From Streptomyces sp. Root1304 (GTDB lineage Bacteria > Actinomycetota > Actinomycetes > Streptomycetales > Streptomycetaceae): a stretch of DNA of 64,000 bases. Numbering within the stretch: the stretch's first letter is position 1; each line of letters begins with the position of its first letter. The notes beneath the pieces are model-generated. The model was not told the origin of the DNA, ran no database searches, and saw nothing but the letters and a program-made list of their open reading frames with translations. This document shows, one piece after another, positions 47,200-57,206 of this stretch. The translations under genes were made by a program, and so were the position numbers. The DNA is taken from contig NZ_LMEP01000001.1 in the NCBI RefSeq assembly GCF_001426405.1, forward strand, positions 559,241 to 623,240, written 5' to 3'.

Positions 47200-47795
47200 A
47201 GGCGCAGCCACAGCGGCAGCAGCAGTTCGACGCCCCGCGCGCTGCTCAGGTCGCCGAGGTCGATGATCCGGTCGGCGGGCCAGCCGAAGGAGCCGAGCAG
47301 GTCCGCGACGACGGCCTTGGCGGCGGCGTCGTCGCCGCTGAGGAACACGTTGTGGTGCCCGGGAACGCGGCCGGGCTCGACCATGACGGCGTTGGCCATG
47401 GTGTTGAGCGTCTTGACGACGCGCGCCTCGGGGAACGCCTGCTGGAGCTGCTCGGCGAGGCTGCCGCCGTCGGGCGTGACGACGGTGGGCGGCATGCCGC
47501 CGGAGAAGTCGAGCGGGTTGGACACGTCGACGAGGACCTTGCCGCGCAGATTGTCCGCGCCGGCGGCCTCCAGGACGGCGAGGGAGACGAGACCGCCGGT
47601 CGCGTTGACCACGAGCTCGGCGGAGGCGGCGGCGTCGGCGAAGGTGCCGTGCGCGCCGCCGGTCTCGGCGGCCCACTTCGCGGCCTCGGCGTTGTCCGCC
47701 GTACGGGAACCGAGCGTGACCTCGTGGCCGAGTGAGACGAGCTTGGTGGCGAGTCGGCGGCCGACCTCACCGGTTCCGAGTACGGCGATCTGCAT
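47133..47795 (-). CDS. NADPH-dependent F420 reductase-like oxidoreductase
   Basis: A 220-residue Rossmann protein: MQIAVLGTGEVGRRLATKLVSLGHEVTLGSRTADNAEAAKWAA, with Ser30/Arg31 after the second strand favouring NADP. It belongs to the F420H2:NADP reductase-like (COG2085) group; VVNATGGLVSLAVLEAAGADNLRGKVLVDVSNPLDFS and VKTLNTMANAVMVEPGR are typical. Streptomyces make F420, so such a partner is plausible, but many relatives act on other substrates. It is convergent with and overlaps the DUF4291 gene. Confidence 0.85.
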   Translation of the reverse strand: MQIAVLGTGEVGRRLATKLVSLGHEVTLGSRTADNAEAAKWAAETGGAHGTFADAAASAELVVNATGGLVSLAVLEAAGADNLRGKVLVDVSNPLDFSGGMPPTVVTPDGGSLAEQLQQAFPEARVVKTLNTMANAVMVEPGRVPGHHNVFLSGDDAAAKAVVADLLGSFGWPADRIIDLGDLSSARGVELLLPLWLRLYGTLGTGDFNFSVVTAPPASS

Positions 47796-47924
47796 GACGT
47801 GCGCTCCTTCGGAGGGGACGACGGCCCGGGAAGGCCGACCCTATGCGGTACGGGGCGGGCCCGCCGTCCCGAATCCGTCCCGCGGCGTCCCGGGGGTGTC
47901 CCGAGGTGGGGCGGGGGCGCGGGA

Positions 47925-47950
47925 GTGCGCCCGGGGTGTCCCGGGCGCAC
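47925..47950 (-). terminator. Perfect 11-bp hairpin after the GNAT gene
   Basis: GTGCGCCCGGG, a 4-nt loop GTGT, then CCCGGGCGCAC. It lies about 30 nt past the stop of the GNAT gene at 47982 on the minus strand and has no T tract. The GTGTCCCG stretches around it (47896-47945) are partly repeated. Confidence 0.6.
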
Positions 47951-47981
47951 GTCCTCGGACCCTCGCGTCCGCTCGCGGCAG

Positions 47982-48599
47982 TCAGGCAGCGGCGGGGTCC
48001 CGGGGCGGGCGCCGCATGGCCCACAGGGTGGGTCCGCCGCCCGGCAGGGAGACCTCGCCGAGCACGACGAAGCCGAAGTGCTCGTAGACGGGGAGGTTGT
48101 CGGGCTTGGAGGACTCCAGGTAGACGGGCAGACCGGCCGCGTCGGCCTGGGCGAGGCCGGAGCGCAGGAGCGCGGAACCGTGGCCCTGGCCGCGGGCGGC
48201 GGGGTCGGCGCCGATCACGGCGAGGTACCAGTGGGGCTCGGGCGGGGTGTGGGCGGCGGCGCCCTCGACGGCCTGGCGGAAGAGGTCGGCGCGGTCACCG
48301 AGGATGGCGGCGAGCTCCTGGACGGTCTCGGCGTCGGGGACGGCCTTCTCCTGCCCTTCCGGGGCCACCCAGAACGCGGCGGCGGCGTCGGTGCGCTCGC
48401 AGACGCCGTGCAGTCCGTACTGCCGGGTGAGGAGGGTGGTGAAGTACCGCCCGAGACCGGCCTCGCGCGAGACGTCGTCGGGGAAGAACCAGCGCATCAT
48501 CGGGTCGTCGCCGAAGGCACGGGCCAGGGTGCGGCTGACCATGGGTGCATCGTCGACCGTTGCCGATATCGGTGTGTTCGAGGTAGGCATACGGGTCAT
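47982..48599 (-). CDS. GNAT-family N-acetyltransferase
   Basis: A 205-residue GCN5-related acetyltransferase. The acetyl-CoA motif A is HWYLAVIGADPAARGQGHGSALLRSGL (about 123-149, with the pyrophosphate loop RGQGHG), followed by VYLESSKPDNLPVYEHFGF, the motif B region. The N-terminal half (SRTLARAFGDDPMMRWFFPDD) resembles puromycin N-acetyltransferase-like proteins common in Streptomyces. Acceptor unknown. Confidence 0.9.
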   Translation of the reverse strand: MTRMPTSNTPISATVDDAPMVSRTLARAFGDDPMMRWFFPDDVSREAGLGRYFTTLLTRQYGLHGVCERTDAAAAFWVAPEGQEKAVPDAETVQELAAILGDRADLFRQAVEGAAAHTPPEPHWYLAVIGADPAARGQGHGSALLRSGLAQADAAGLPVYLESSKPDNLPVYEHFGFVVLGEVSLPGGGPTLWAMRRPPRDPAAA

Positions 48600-48680
48600 T
48601 CTGCACGTCAGATGATCTTGGTCGGGGGCGGGGGTGGGGGCGTGCGCGCAGCGCCGCCGGAGGGAGGGGAGGATCGACGG

Positions 48681-49541
48681 ATGAACGACGAGGATCCGTT
48701 GCCGGCCCGTGCCCGCCGCCTGTGGGAGACGCTGGCCGCCGCGCCCGTCTCGTTCGCGCCGCCGGGCGGGGTGAGGGTCGTGGTGTCACCGGAGTCGGGG
48801 CTGTGCCCGCCGTCGTGGGTGGGGGTGGTCGTGCTGGGGGGCGCGGCGCTCGTCACCGTGCCGACGGAGGCGGCGGCGAGGGCGTGGGAGAGGGGGACGG
48901 CGGGTGTGCCGGTGGAGGCACTGGCGAGGGCGGAGACGGTACGGGGGCTGGTGCCGGTGACGGACGTACTCGGCCCGGCGACGCTGGCGTACGCGTCGCC
49001 GGAGGACTTCCGCCCGTGGACGGCGGGTGCGGCGGATCCGGTGGGCGCGAGGGCCGGGGAGGTACGGGCGGGGAGCGAGGAAGTCCGGGAGCTGGTGCGG
49101 TCGGTGGGGCGGGAGGACGCGGACGAGAGCGGGATGGAGGACATCACGTCTCCGGCGTTCGTCGTGCGCGGAGGGGAAGGGGCGGCCGGCACGGCCGTCG
49201 TGGCGGCGGCGGGATACGAGGCGTGGCCGGAGTCGACGGCGCACGTCAGTGTGCTGACGGCGGCGGGCCACCGAGGTCGCGGGCTGGCGAGGCGAACGGC
49301 TTCGGCGGCGGTGGCACACGCACTGGAGGCAGGACTGATGCCCCAGTGGCGGGCCAGGACGGTGGAGTCGAGGGCGGTGGCGAGGGCGCTCGGGTTCAGG
49401 GAGCTGGGGGTGCAACTGAGCGTCCGACTGGACGAGCTCCAAGGGCGGGCCGGTCCGAGCGGCGCGGGGGGATCACCTCAACAACCCACCTTCACAAGGG
49501 AGTTCACCGGCACTCCCCGTCCGCTGAGCGAACGCCCCTGA
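48681..49541 (+). CDS. GNAT-family acetyltransferase, divergent
   Basis: A 286-residue protein with a C-terminal GNAT fold: AHVSVLTAAGHRGRGLARRTASAAVAHALEAGLMPQWRARTVESRAVARALGFRELGVQLSVRL (about 190-256), where HRGRGL is the acetyl-CoA loop and SRAVARALGF motif B. The N-terminal 170 residues have no clear family signal but contain GLVPVTDVLGPATLAYAS. ATG at 48681 after GGAGGATC. Divergent from the other GNAT gene, with about 80 nt between the starts. Acceptor unknown. Confidence 0.8.
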   Translation: MNDEDPLPARARRLWETLAAAPVSFAPPGGVRVVVSPESGLCPPSWVGVVVLGGAALVTVPTEAAARAWERGTAGVPVEALARAETVRGLVPVTDVLGPATLAYASPEDFRPWTAGAADPVGARAGEVRAGSEEVRELVRSVGREDADESGMEDITSPAFVVRGGEGAAGTAVVAAAGYEAWPESTAHVSVLTAAGHRGRGLARRTASAAVAHALEAGLMPQWRARTVESRAVARALGFRELGVQLSVRLDELQGRAGPSGAGGSPQQPTFTREFTGTPRPLSERP

Positions 49542-49580
49542 CCGGTTTTCGCTCTTGACGCAGAGTCAAACTCTCGTTGA

Positions 49581-51026
<1,446 letters not shown>

Positions 51027-51087
51027 GGCCGGCCCGTAGGGCCCACGAGCCCACGAGCCCGCAGGCCCGCAGGCCCGCAGGCCACAC

Positions 51088-51136
51088 GAAAAACTCCCGG
51101 GTGGGTCGGTGACCATCGCCCCCGACCCGCCCGGGG
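51088..51136 (-). terminator. Terminator of the LolA-like gene, convergent with the aminopeptidase
   Basis: The stem CCCCGGGCGGGTCGG / CCGACCCACCCGGG (51096-51136) is followed on the minus strand by AGTTTTTCG. It can also stop the plus-strand aminopeptidase transcript. A short GCAGGCCC-type tandem run lies just outside (51053-51080). Confidence 0.85.
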
Positions 51137-51150
51137 TCCCAACCAGCCCG

Positions 51151-52323
51151 CTACTTACCGGCGTTCGCCGCGTCCACCAGCGCGTCCCGCGTCACCGCGC
51201 CGACGTAGACCTTGCCGTCGTCGGTGAGGAGCGCGTTCACCAGCTTCGTCTTGAAGACGGTGCCCGAGCCGAACTTCCCGGTGACCTTGTCGCCGAAGGA
51301 GTCCAGGAAGCCCTGGATCTCCTTCGGCGCCTCGTCCGTCTTCGGCGCCGGCGCCCCCGTGTCGAGCTTCGCGATCGTCGTCCAGCCCTCACCGATGACG
51401 TTCATGCCCTCGCCGGAGCCGCCGAAGGCCTTCCCCAGGCCGGGGAAGCCGCCCTCGAAGCCCTCGGGAAGCTTCCCGTGCTCCCCGCCGGCCTCCTCCG
51501 CGGCCTTCTCCGCCGCCCCCTCCGTCACCTTCGCGCCCTTCGGCGCCGTGAAGGTGAACTCCGAGGCGGCCGGCTTCGCGAAGTCGACCTTCGTGAAGCC
51601 CGCGTCGACGACGGGCTTGCCGCCCTCGACCGAGGAGAGGGTGAACTTCAGCGGGGTGCCGGTCGCCGCGTCCACCGCGATCTTCACCGACTCGACCGTC
51701 GAACCGGTCTGCTTCGGCTTGACGACCAGCTGGTACGCGTTCCGGCCGGCCACCTTCGCCGTACCGTCGACCGTGATCGACGTGGTGTCGCCGGCCGCCT
51801 TCAGGACCTCGTCCGCGAGCTGCTTGGGCGTGCCCGGAAGCTCCTCGCCCTTCTCCGCGCCGGGACCGGCGCCCGCGCCCTTCTCGTGGAAGACCTCGTT
51901 CGACGTGCTGTCGTAGCCCCAGACGTCCTCGCCGTTGTGGATCAGGGTGTACTCGTCGGAGCCGTCGATCAGGGTGAGCTTCTGGCGCTCGGGGCCGTCG
52001 GCCGCGATGCGCAGGGTGTGGCTGCCCGCGACGAGCGCGGTGAGCTTCTCGGTCGGGTCGGCCGAGGCGGAACCGCCGCCGCCCAGACCCGAGGTCAGGC
52101 CGCCGAGGGACGGCAGCCCGAGGTCGGTGGAGATCTTGAACGTGCCGGACAGCGTCTGGGTGTCCGAGGCCGCGATCTTCTCGATGAGCTGCTGGGCCGT
52201 GATCTCGGGCAGGTCGGGGTCTCCGGACGCCGCCAGTGCCGGTACGAGTCCGATGGTCGCCGCCGCGACTCCTGCCACCGCGACCGGGACGATGAACCGG
52301 CTCGCCTTACGGGTCTCTGCCAT
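51151..52323 (-). CDS. LolA/RseB-like exported protein
   Basis: A 390-residue protein with one N-terminal hydrophobic segment (SRFIVPVAVAGVAAATIGLVPALAASG) that is a signal peptide or anchor. The body resembles the LolA/RseB beta-sheet family (DUF2092-like): ITAQQLIEKIAASDTQTLSGTFKISTDLGLP, TLRIAADGPERQKLTLIDGSDEYTLIHNGEDVWGYDSTSNEVFHE. These proteins bind lipids or sense sigma-factor regulators in the envelope. The start at 52323 was chosen because GGAGGTAGCGG lies upstream; an ATG at 52356 has no RBS. No partner in the immediate context. Confidence 0.82.
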   Translation of the reverse strand: MAETRKASRFIVPVAVAGVAAATIGLVPALAASGDPDLPEITAQQLIEKIAASDTQTLSGTFKISTDLGLPSLGGLTSGLGGGGSASADPTEKLTALVAGSHTLRIAADGPERQKLTLIDGSDEYTLIHNGEDVWGYDSTSNEVFHEKGAGAGPGAEKGEELPGTPKQLADEVLKAAGDTTSITVDGTAKVAGRNAYQLVVKPKQTGSTVESVKIAVDAATGTPLKFTLSSVEGGKPVVDAGFTKVDFAKPAASEFTFTAPKGAKVTEGAAEKAAEEAGGEHGKLPEGFEGGFPGLGKAFGGSGEGMNVIGEGWTTIAKLDTGAPAPKTDEAPKEIQGFLDSFGDKVTGKFGSGTVFKTKLVNALLTDDGKVYVGAVTRDALVDAANAGK

Positions 52324-52439
52324 GGTCTCCGCTACCTCCGTTGTCGATGGATCCATCTCACCAACTCGAAGGCCCCGAAACGTCAGCCCCCGGGATCAAC
52401 CTCACGTACTGCTTCGGGATGACCCGACCCTGAGAGGAC

Positions 52440-53450
52440 CTAGCCCGCCCGGTGGACGACCGCGTCGCACATCTCCGCGAGCGCCGCCTTCGCGTAGCCG
52501 TCGGGCAGCGGCGCGAGCATCGCGCGCGCCTCCTCCGCGTACCGCACGGTGACCCGGCGGGCCTGCTCCAGGGCCGGGTGGGCGCGCAGCCGGCGCAGGG
52601 CCTCGGCGTGCCGCTCGTCGTCGCTGAGGTCGCTGTCGATCAGGGCGACGAGTTCCAGGTCCTCGGGGCGCCCGTGGGCGGCCGCGGCGGCCCGCAGGTG
52701 GAGCACGGGCAGGGTGGGGACGCCCTCGCGGAGGTCGGTGCCGGGGGTCTTGCCCGACTCGTGGGAGTCGGAGGCGATGTCGAGGATGTCGTCGGCGAGC
52801 TGGAAGGCGACGCCGAGCCGCTCGCCGTACTGGGTGAGGGTGTCGACGACGCTCTCGTCGGCGCCGGACATCATGGCGCCGAAGCGGCAGGCGACGGCGA
52901 CGAGCGAGCCGGTCTTGCCGCCGAGGACGTCGAGGTAGTGGTCGACGGGGTCGCGGCCGTCCATGGGACCGGCGGTCTCCAGGATCTGTCCGGTCACGAG
53001 CCGTTCGAACGCCTCGGACTGGATGCGAACGGCCTCGGGGCCGAGGTCCGCGAGCGTGTGCGAGGCGCGGGCGAAGAGGAAGTCACCCGTGAGGACGGCG
53101 ATGGAGTTGCCCCAGCGCGTGTTGGCGCTGTCGACGCCGCGGCGCACGTCGGCCTCGTCCATGACGTCGTCGTGGTAGAGCGTGGCCAGGTGGGTGAGCT
53201 CGACGACGACGGCGGAGGGCACGACGCCCGGCGCGTAGGGGTCGCCGAACTGGGCGGCGAGCATCACGAGCAGGGGGCGGAAGCGCTTCCCGCCGGCGAG
53301 CACGAGGTGCTGGGCGGCCTCCGTGATGAACGGGACATCGCTCTTGGTGGCGTCCAGGAGGCCCGCCTCCGCAGCCGCCAAACCGGTCTGGACATCGGCT
53401 TCGAGAGCCTGGTCCCGCACGCTAAGACCGAACGGCCCGACGACGGTCAC
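52440..53450 (-). CDS. Polyprenyl (long-chain trans-prenyl) diphosphate synthase
   Basis: A 336-residue prenyltransferase that condenses isopentenyl diphosphate onto allylic primers. First aspartate-rich motif: TLYHDDVMDEADVRRG (DDxxD); the second: FQLADDILDIASD. GGKRFRP supplies diphosphate-binding residues and GGKTGSL follows. Residues before the first motif (ELTHLATLY) are bulk-regulating and permit a long product. Proximity to the main complex I operon suggests the menaquinone side chain, with E-type product of about C45, but length cannot be read. GTG start at 53450. Confidence 0.92.
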   Translation of the reverse strand: MTVVGPFGLSVRDQALEADVQTGLAAAEAGLLDATKSDVPFITEAAQHLVLAGGKRFRPLLVMLAAQFGDPYAPGVVPSAVVVELTHLATLYHDDVMDEADVRRGVDSANTRWGNSIAVLTGDFLFARASHTLADLGPEAVRIQSEAFERLVTGQILETAGPMDGRDPVDHYLDVLGGKTGSLVAVACRFGAMMSGADESVVDTLTQYGERLGVAFQLADDILDIASDSHESGKTPGTDLREGVPTLPVLHLRAAAAAHGRPEDLELVALIDSDLSDDERHAEALRRLRAHPALEQARRVTVRYAEEARAMLAPLPDGYAKAALAEMCDAVVHRAG

Positions 53451-53665
53451 GAGGGGGTCTCCTGTCTGCTGACGCCTGCTGACGATCGCACGGATCGTCC
53501 ACGCGGATGGTGGGACGGGTCTGACTGTGCACGATCACACGGATTGTCGATGTGTCGCTCGATTCACTCAAGCCAGCGTATCCGGTCACCTTTCGATCAC
53601 CGTGGGCGCCTTCCCGTCACCCCCGGTATGTTCGGGATCAGCTCATACGACCAGGAGTAGGCGTT

Positions 53666-55171
53666 TTGTCCCGAACAGCGATCGACACCGAAACGAACGG
53701 CGAGCAGCCTCCCTCCGAGGACGACCACGCCTTCCTCGGGCATCCGCGGGGTCTGCTCACCCTCTCCGGTCTGGAGGTCTGGGAACGGTTCTCGTTCCTG
53801 GGCATGCAGGCCATCCTCGTCCTGTACTTCGCGGCCACCGTCGCCGACGGCGGCCTCGGCATGGCGGCCGGCACCGCCGCCTCGGTCTCCGCCGCGTACG
53901 GCACGCTCGTCTACCTGGTCTCGGTGGCGGGCGGCTGGCTCGCCGACCGCATCCTCGGTTCGTACCGCGCGGTCCTCTGGGGCGGCATCCTGATCGCCTG
54001 CGGCCATTACGCCATGGCGGTGCCGGCCGCCGCCATGACCTGGGTCGGCCTGGGCCTGATCAGCGCGGGCACCGGTCTGCTCAAGCCGAACGTGGCGACC
54101 ATGGTCGGCAAGCTGTACCGGACGGACGACGAGCGCCGGGACGCCGGTTTCGCGCTCTACTACATGGCGATCAACATCGGCGCGTTCGCCGGTCCGCTGA
54201 TCACCGCCTGGCTCGCCGACCACAAGGGCTACCACTGGGGCTTCTCCGCCGCCGCGCTCGGCATGACCCTCGGCCTGATCCAGTACGTCGCCGGCCGGCG
54301 TCACCTGGCCGGGCGCAAGCACTCCGCCGAGTTCGCGCTCGCCCCCGACGCGATGCGCCGGGCGGTCCGCCTGATGGTCGTCGGCACGCTCGTCACGGCC
54401 CTCGTCGCCACCGGCCTCGCCCTCGCGGGCCGGCTCACCATGGACCGGTTCGTCGACCTGCTGACGCTGATCTCGGTGATCGCCCCGGTCGTCTACTTCT
54501 GGGTGATGTTCACCAGCCCCCGGGTCACCGCCGAGGAGCGCGGCCGCCTGAAGCCGTACATCGTGCTGTTCCTGGCTTCGGTGGCCTTCAACTTCATCCT
54601 CTTCCAGGCGTACTCGACGATGATGCTGCTGGCGTCCACCAACGCCCGTACGACCATCCTCGGCTTCGACTTCCCGGCCGGCTGGTACGCCTCCGCCCTC
54701 GGCGCCTTCGAGGTCCTCCTGGCGCCCGTGGTGGCCGCCGCCTGGGCCCGGATGGGCCCCCGCCAGCCGCACGCCTCCAACAAGATCGCCTTCGGCGTGA
54801 TCCTCGGCGGCCTCTCCTTCCTCCTGATGGTCCTGCCGACCTCCGGGCACGCCGACGACACGTACCAGATGGCCGCCTGGTGGATCGTCGGCTCGTACCT
54901 GCTCCTCGGCCTCGGCGACGTGCTCCTGGAGACCTCCGGGATGTCCGCGACCAGCAAGCTCGCCCCGAAGGCGTTCTCCAGCCAGACGATGTCGCTCTGG
55001 TTCCTCTCCCTCGCGCTCGCCAACGGCATCCAGGCGCAGACCGTGAAGCTCTACGACGACGTCTCCAAACCCGTCTACTTCGGCGTGAACGGCGCCGTGG
55101 CCGTCGCCGTCGGCCTCGTCGTGATCGCCCTGGCGCCGTGGCTGCGCCGCACCATGCACCCCGTCCACTAG
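53666..55171 (+). CDS. Proton-dependent oligopeptide transporter (POT/PTR family)
   Basis: A 501-residue, 12- to 14-span MFS protein. PTR signatures: GLEVWERFSFLGMQAILVLYF at TM1 (the ExxER motif with E-R), GGWLADRILGSYRAVLWGG, and FALYYMAINIGAFAGPLITAWLAD. It would import di- or tripeptides with protons. The TTG at 53666 was chosen: AGGAG lies 9 nt upstream and the residues before it do not fit the family. It lies 9 nt ahead of a hydrolase gene, so peptide uptake and ester/amide hydrolysis may be linked. Confidence 0.92.
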   Translation: MSRTAIDTETNGEQPPSEDDHAFLGHPRGLLTLSGLEVWERFSFLGMQAILVLYFAATVADGGLGMAAGTAASVSAAYGTLVYLVSVAGGWLADRILGSYRAVLWGGILIACGHYAMAVPAAAMTWVGLGLISAGTGLLKPNVATMVGKLYRTDDERRDAGFALYYMAINIGAFAGPLITAWLADHKGYHWGFSAAALGMTLGLIQYVAGRRHLAGRKHSAEFALAPDAMRRAVRLMVVGTLVTALVATGLALAGRLTMDRFVDLLTLISVIAPVVYFWVMFTSPRVTAEERGRLKPYIVLFLASVAFNFILFQAYSTMMLLASTNARTTILGFDFPAGWYASALGAFEVLLAPVVAAAWARMGPRQPHASNKIAFGVILGGLSFLLMVLPTSGHADDTYQMAAWWIVGSYLLLGLGDVLLETSGMSATSKLAPKAFSSQTMSLWFLSLALANGIQAQTVKLYDDVSKPVYFGVNGAVAVAVGLVVIALAPWLRRTMHPVH

Positions 55172-55180
55172 GGAGCCGAG

Positions 55181-57178
55181 ATGAAGATCCGCACCGACTT
55201 CCCGTACGAGACCCGCCACGACGACGTCCGCATCCCGCTCCCGGACGGCACCGAGCTGTACGCGCGCGTGTGGCGGCCCCTCACCGACGAGCCCGTACCG
55301 GCCCTCCTGGAGTACCTGCCGTACCGCCTCACCGACTGGACCGCGCCCCGCGACTGGCAGCGCCACCCCTGGTACGCGGGCCACGGCTACGCCTCCGTAC
55401 GGGTCGACGTCCGCGGCCACGGCAACAGCGACGGCCTGCCCGGCGACGAGTACGACCCGGTCGAGCTCGCCGACGGCGTCGCCGTCGTGAACTGGCTCGC
55501 CGAACAGCCCTGGTGCACCGGCAGGGTCGGCATGTTCGGCATCTCCTGGGGCGGCTTCAACTCGCTCCAGATCGCCGCCCTCGCCCCCGAACCGCTCAAG
55601 GCGATCGTCACCGTCTGCTCCACCGACGACCGCTACGACAACGACGTGCACTACATGGGCGGCTCCGTCCTCGCCGTCGACATGCACGCCTGGGCCGCCA
55701 CCATGCTCGCCTTCGTCTGCCGTCCCCCGGACCCGGTGTACGTGGGCGAGGAGTGGCGCGAGCGGTGGCTGAAGCGCCTGGCGGCCGTGGAGCCGTTCAT
55801 CCACACCTGGCTCTCCCACCAGACCCGCGACGCCTACTGGCGGCACGGCAGCGTCTGCGAGGACTACGGCGCGATCCGGGCCGCCGTCCTCGCCGTCGGC
55901 GGCTGGCACGACCCGTACCGCGACACCGTCCTGCGGCTCACCCAGCACCTCCCCCAGGACCGGGTGCGCGGCATCATCGGCCCCTGGTCCCACCAGTACC
56001 CGGACCGCGGTCTGCCGCCGGGCCCCGCCATCGGCTTCCTCCAGGAGACCCTGCGCTGGTGGGACCACCACCTCAAGGGCGCGGAGAACGACGTGATGGC
56101 CGAACCGCTGCTCCGCTCCTGGATCAGCGACTCGCACCTGCCCGCGACCGTCTACGAGGAGCTGCCGGGCCGCTGGGTCACCGACCCCGCCTGGCCCTCC
56201 CCGAACGTCACCCCGGTCACGTACGCCTTCCAGGGCGCGCCCGTGGTCGTCGACTCGCCGCAGCAGACCGGGCTCGACGCCGGCCGTTTCTTCCCCTTCG
56301 GCAACGACGCCGACCTGCCGCCCGACCAGCGCGACGAGGACGCCCACTCGGCCTGCTTCGACTTCCCCGTGCCGGAGGACGGCGGTCCGGTCGAGATCCT
56401 GGGCCGCCCCTCGGTCGCCCTGGCGCTGCGGACGGCCGCGCCCACCGGGCAGGTGATCGCCCGGCTCTGCGACATCGCCCCGGACGGTTCCTCCACCCTG
56501 GTCACCCGGGGCGCGCTGAACTTCTCCGCGCGGTACGGCCGTGACCGGGCGGTGGAGGCGCAGATCGGCGAGACGGAGAGCTTCGCCTTCGAGCTGAACG
56601 GCATCGGGCACTCCTTCGCGCCCGGTCACCGGGTGCGGCTCGCGGTGTCCTCGACGTACTGGCCGTGGATCTGGCCGCAGCCGGACGCGGCGGGCTTCAC
56701 CCTCGACCCGGCGGGCTCCTCGCTGACCCTGCCCGTGCGCCGCCCCACCCAGGACGCCGTCACGTGGGAGGAGCCGGAGCAGTCCGAGCCGCTGGGCGTG
56801 GTCTACCCGCGGACGCTGGAGGAGCCGCGTCCGGAACGGGTGGTGGTCAGGGACGTGGCGAAGGGCGAATGGACCCTGGAGGTCGACCCGAAGTACGGCG
56901 GTACGCGCGTGTACCCGGACGGCCTGGAGTTCACCGAGGACGCGGTGGAGACGTACACGATCGACGAGAGCGGCCCGCTGTCCGCCCGGACCCGCTCGGA
57001 GTGGTCGGTCCGGCTGCACCGGCCGGAGCTGGCCTGGGACGTCACCGTGGACACCCGCTCGGAGATCTCCTGCGACGCCCATGAGTTCCTCACCACGGAC
57101 GAGGTGGTGTGCAAGGAGGGCGGCGAGGTCGTCTTCCACCGGACCTGGGAAAAGCGGATCCCCCGCACGGCGGGCTGA
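55181..57178 (+). CDS. CocE/NonD family alpha/beta hydrolase
   Basis: A 665-residue hydrolase. The N-terminal catalytic domain has SMART-like VWRPLTDEPVPALLEYLPYRLTDWT, DVRGHGNSDG, and the nucleophile elbow MFGISWGGFNSLQ with Ser122. The C-terminal jelly-roll-type (X-Pro dipeptidyl-peptidase C domain) region includes YGRDRAVEAQIGETESFAFELNGIGHSFAPGHRVRLAVSSTYWP. No signal peptide. Family members cleave X-Pro dipeptides or esters such as cocaine. Co-transcribed with the POT transporter, which makes peptide hydrolysis plausible but not proven. Confidence 0.9.
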   Translation: MKIRTDFPYETRHDDVRIPLPDGTELYARVWRPLTDEPVPALLEYLPYRLTDWTAPRDWQRHPWYAGHGYASVRVDVRGHGNSDGLPGDEYDPVELADGVAVVNWLAEQPWCTGRVGMFGISWGGFNSLQIAALAPEPLKAIVTVCSTDDRYDNDVHYMGGSVLAVDMHAWAATMLAFVCRPPDPVYVGEEWRERWLKRLAAVEPFIHTWLSHQTRDAYWRHGSVCEDYGAIRAAVLAVGGWHDPYRDTVLRLTQHLPQDRVRGIIGPWSHQYPDRGLPPGPAIGFLQETLRWWDHHLKGAENDVMAEPLLRSWISDSHLPATVYEELPGRWVTDPAWPSPNVTPVTYAFQGAPVVVDSPQQTGLDAGRFFPFGNDADLPPDQRDEDAHSACFDFPVPEDGGPVEILGRPSVALALRTAAPTGQVIARLCDIAPDGSSTLVTRGALNFSARYGRDRAVEAQIGETESFAFELNGIGHSFAPGHRVRLAVSSTYWPWIWPQPDAAGFTLDPAGSSLTLPVRRPTQDAVTWEEPEQSEPLGVVYPRTLEEPRPERVVVRDVAKGEWTLEVDPKYGGTRVYPDGLEFTEDAVETYTIDESGPLSARTRSEWSVRLHRPELAWDVTVDTRSEISCDAHEFLTTDEVVCKEGGEVVFHRTWEKRIPRTAG

Positions 57179-57206
57179 GCGCGCGTACGGGGGATCCGGG
57201 GCCGGG

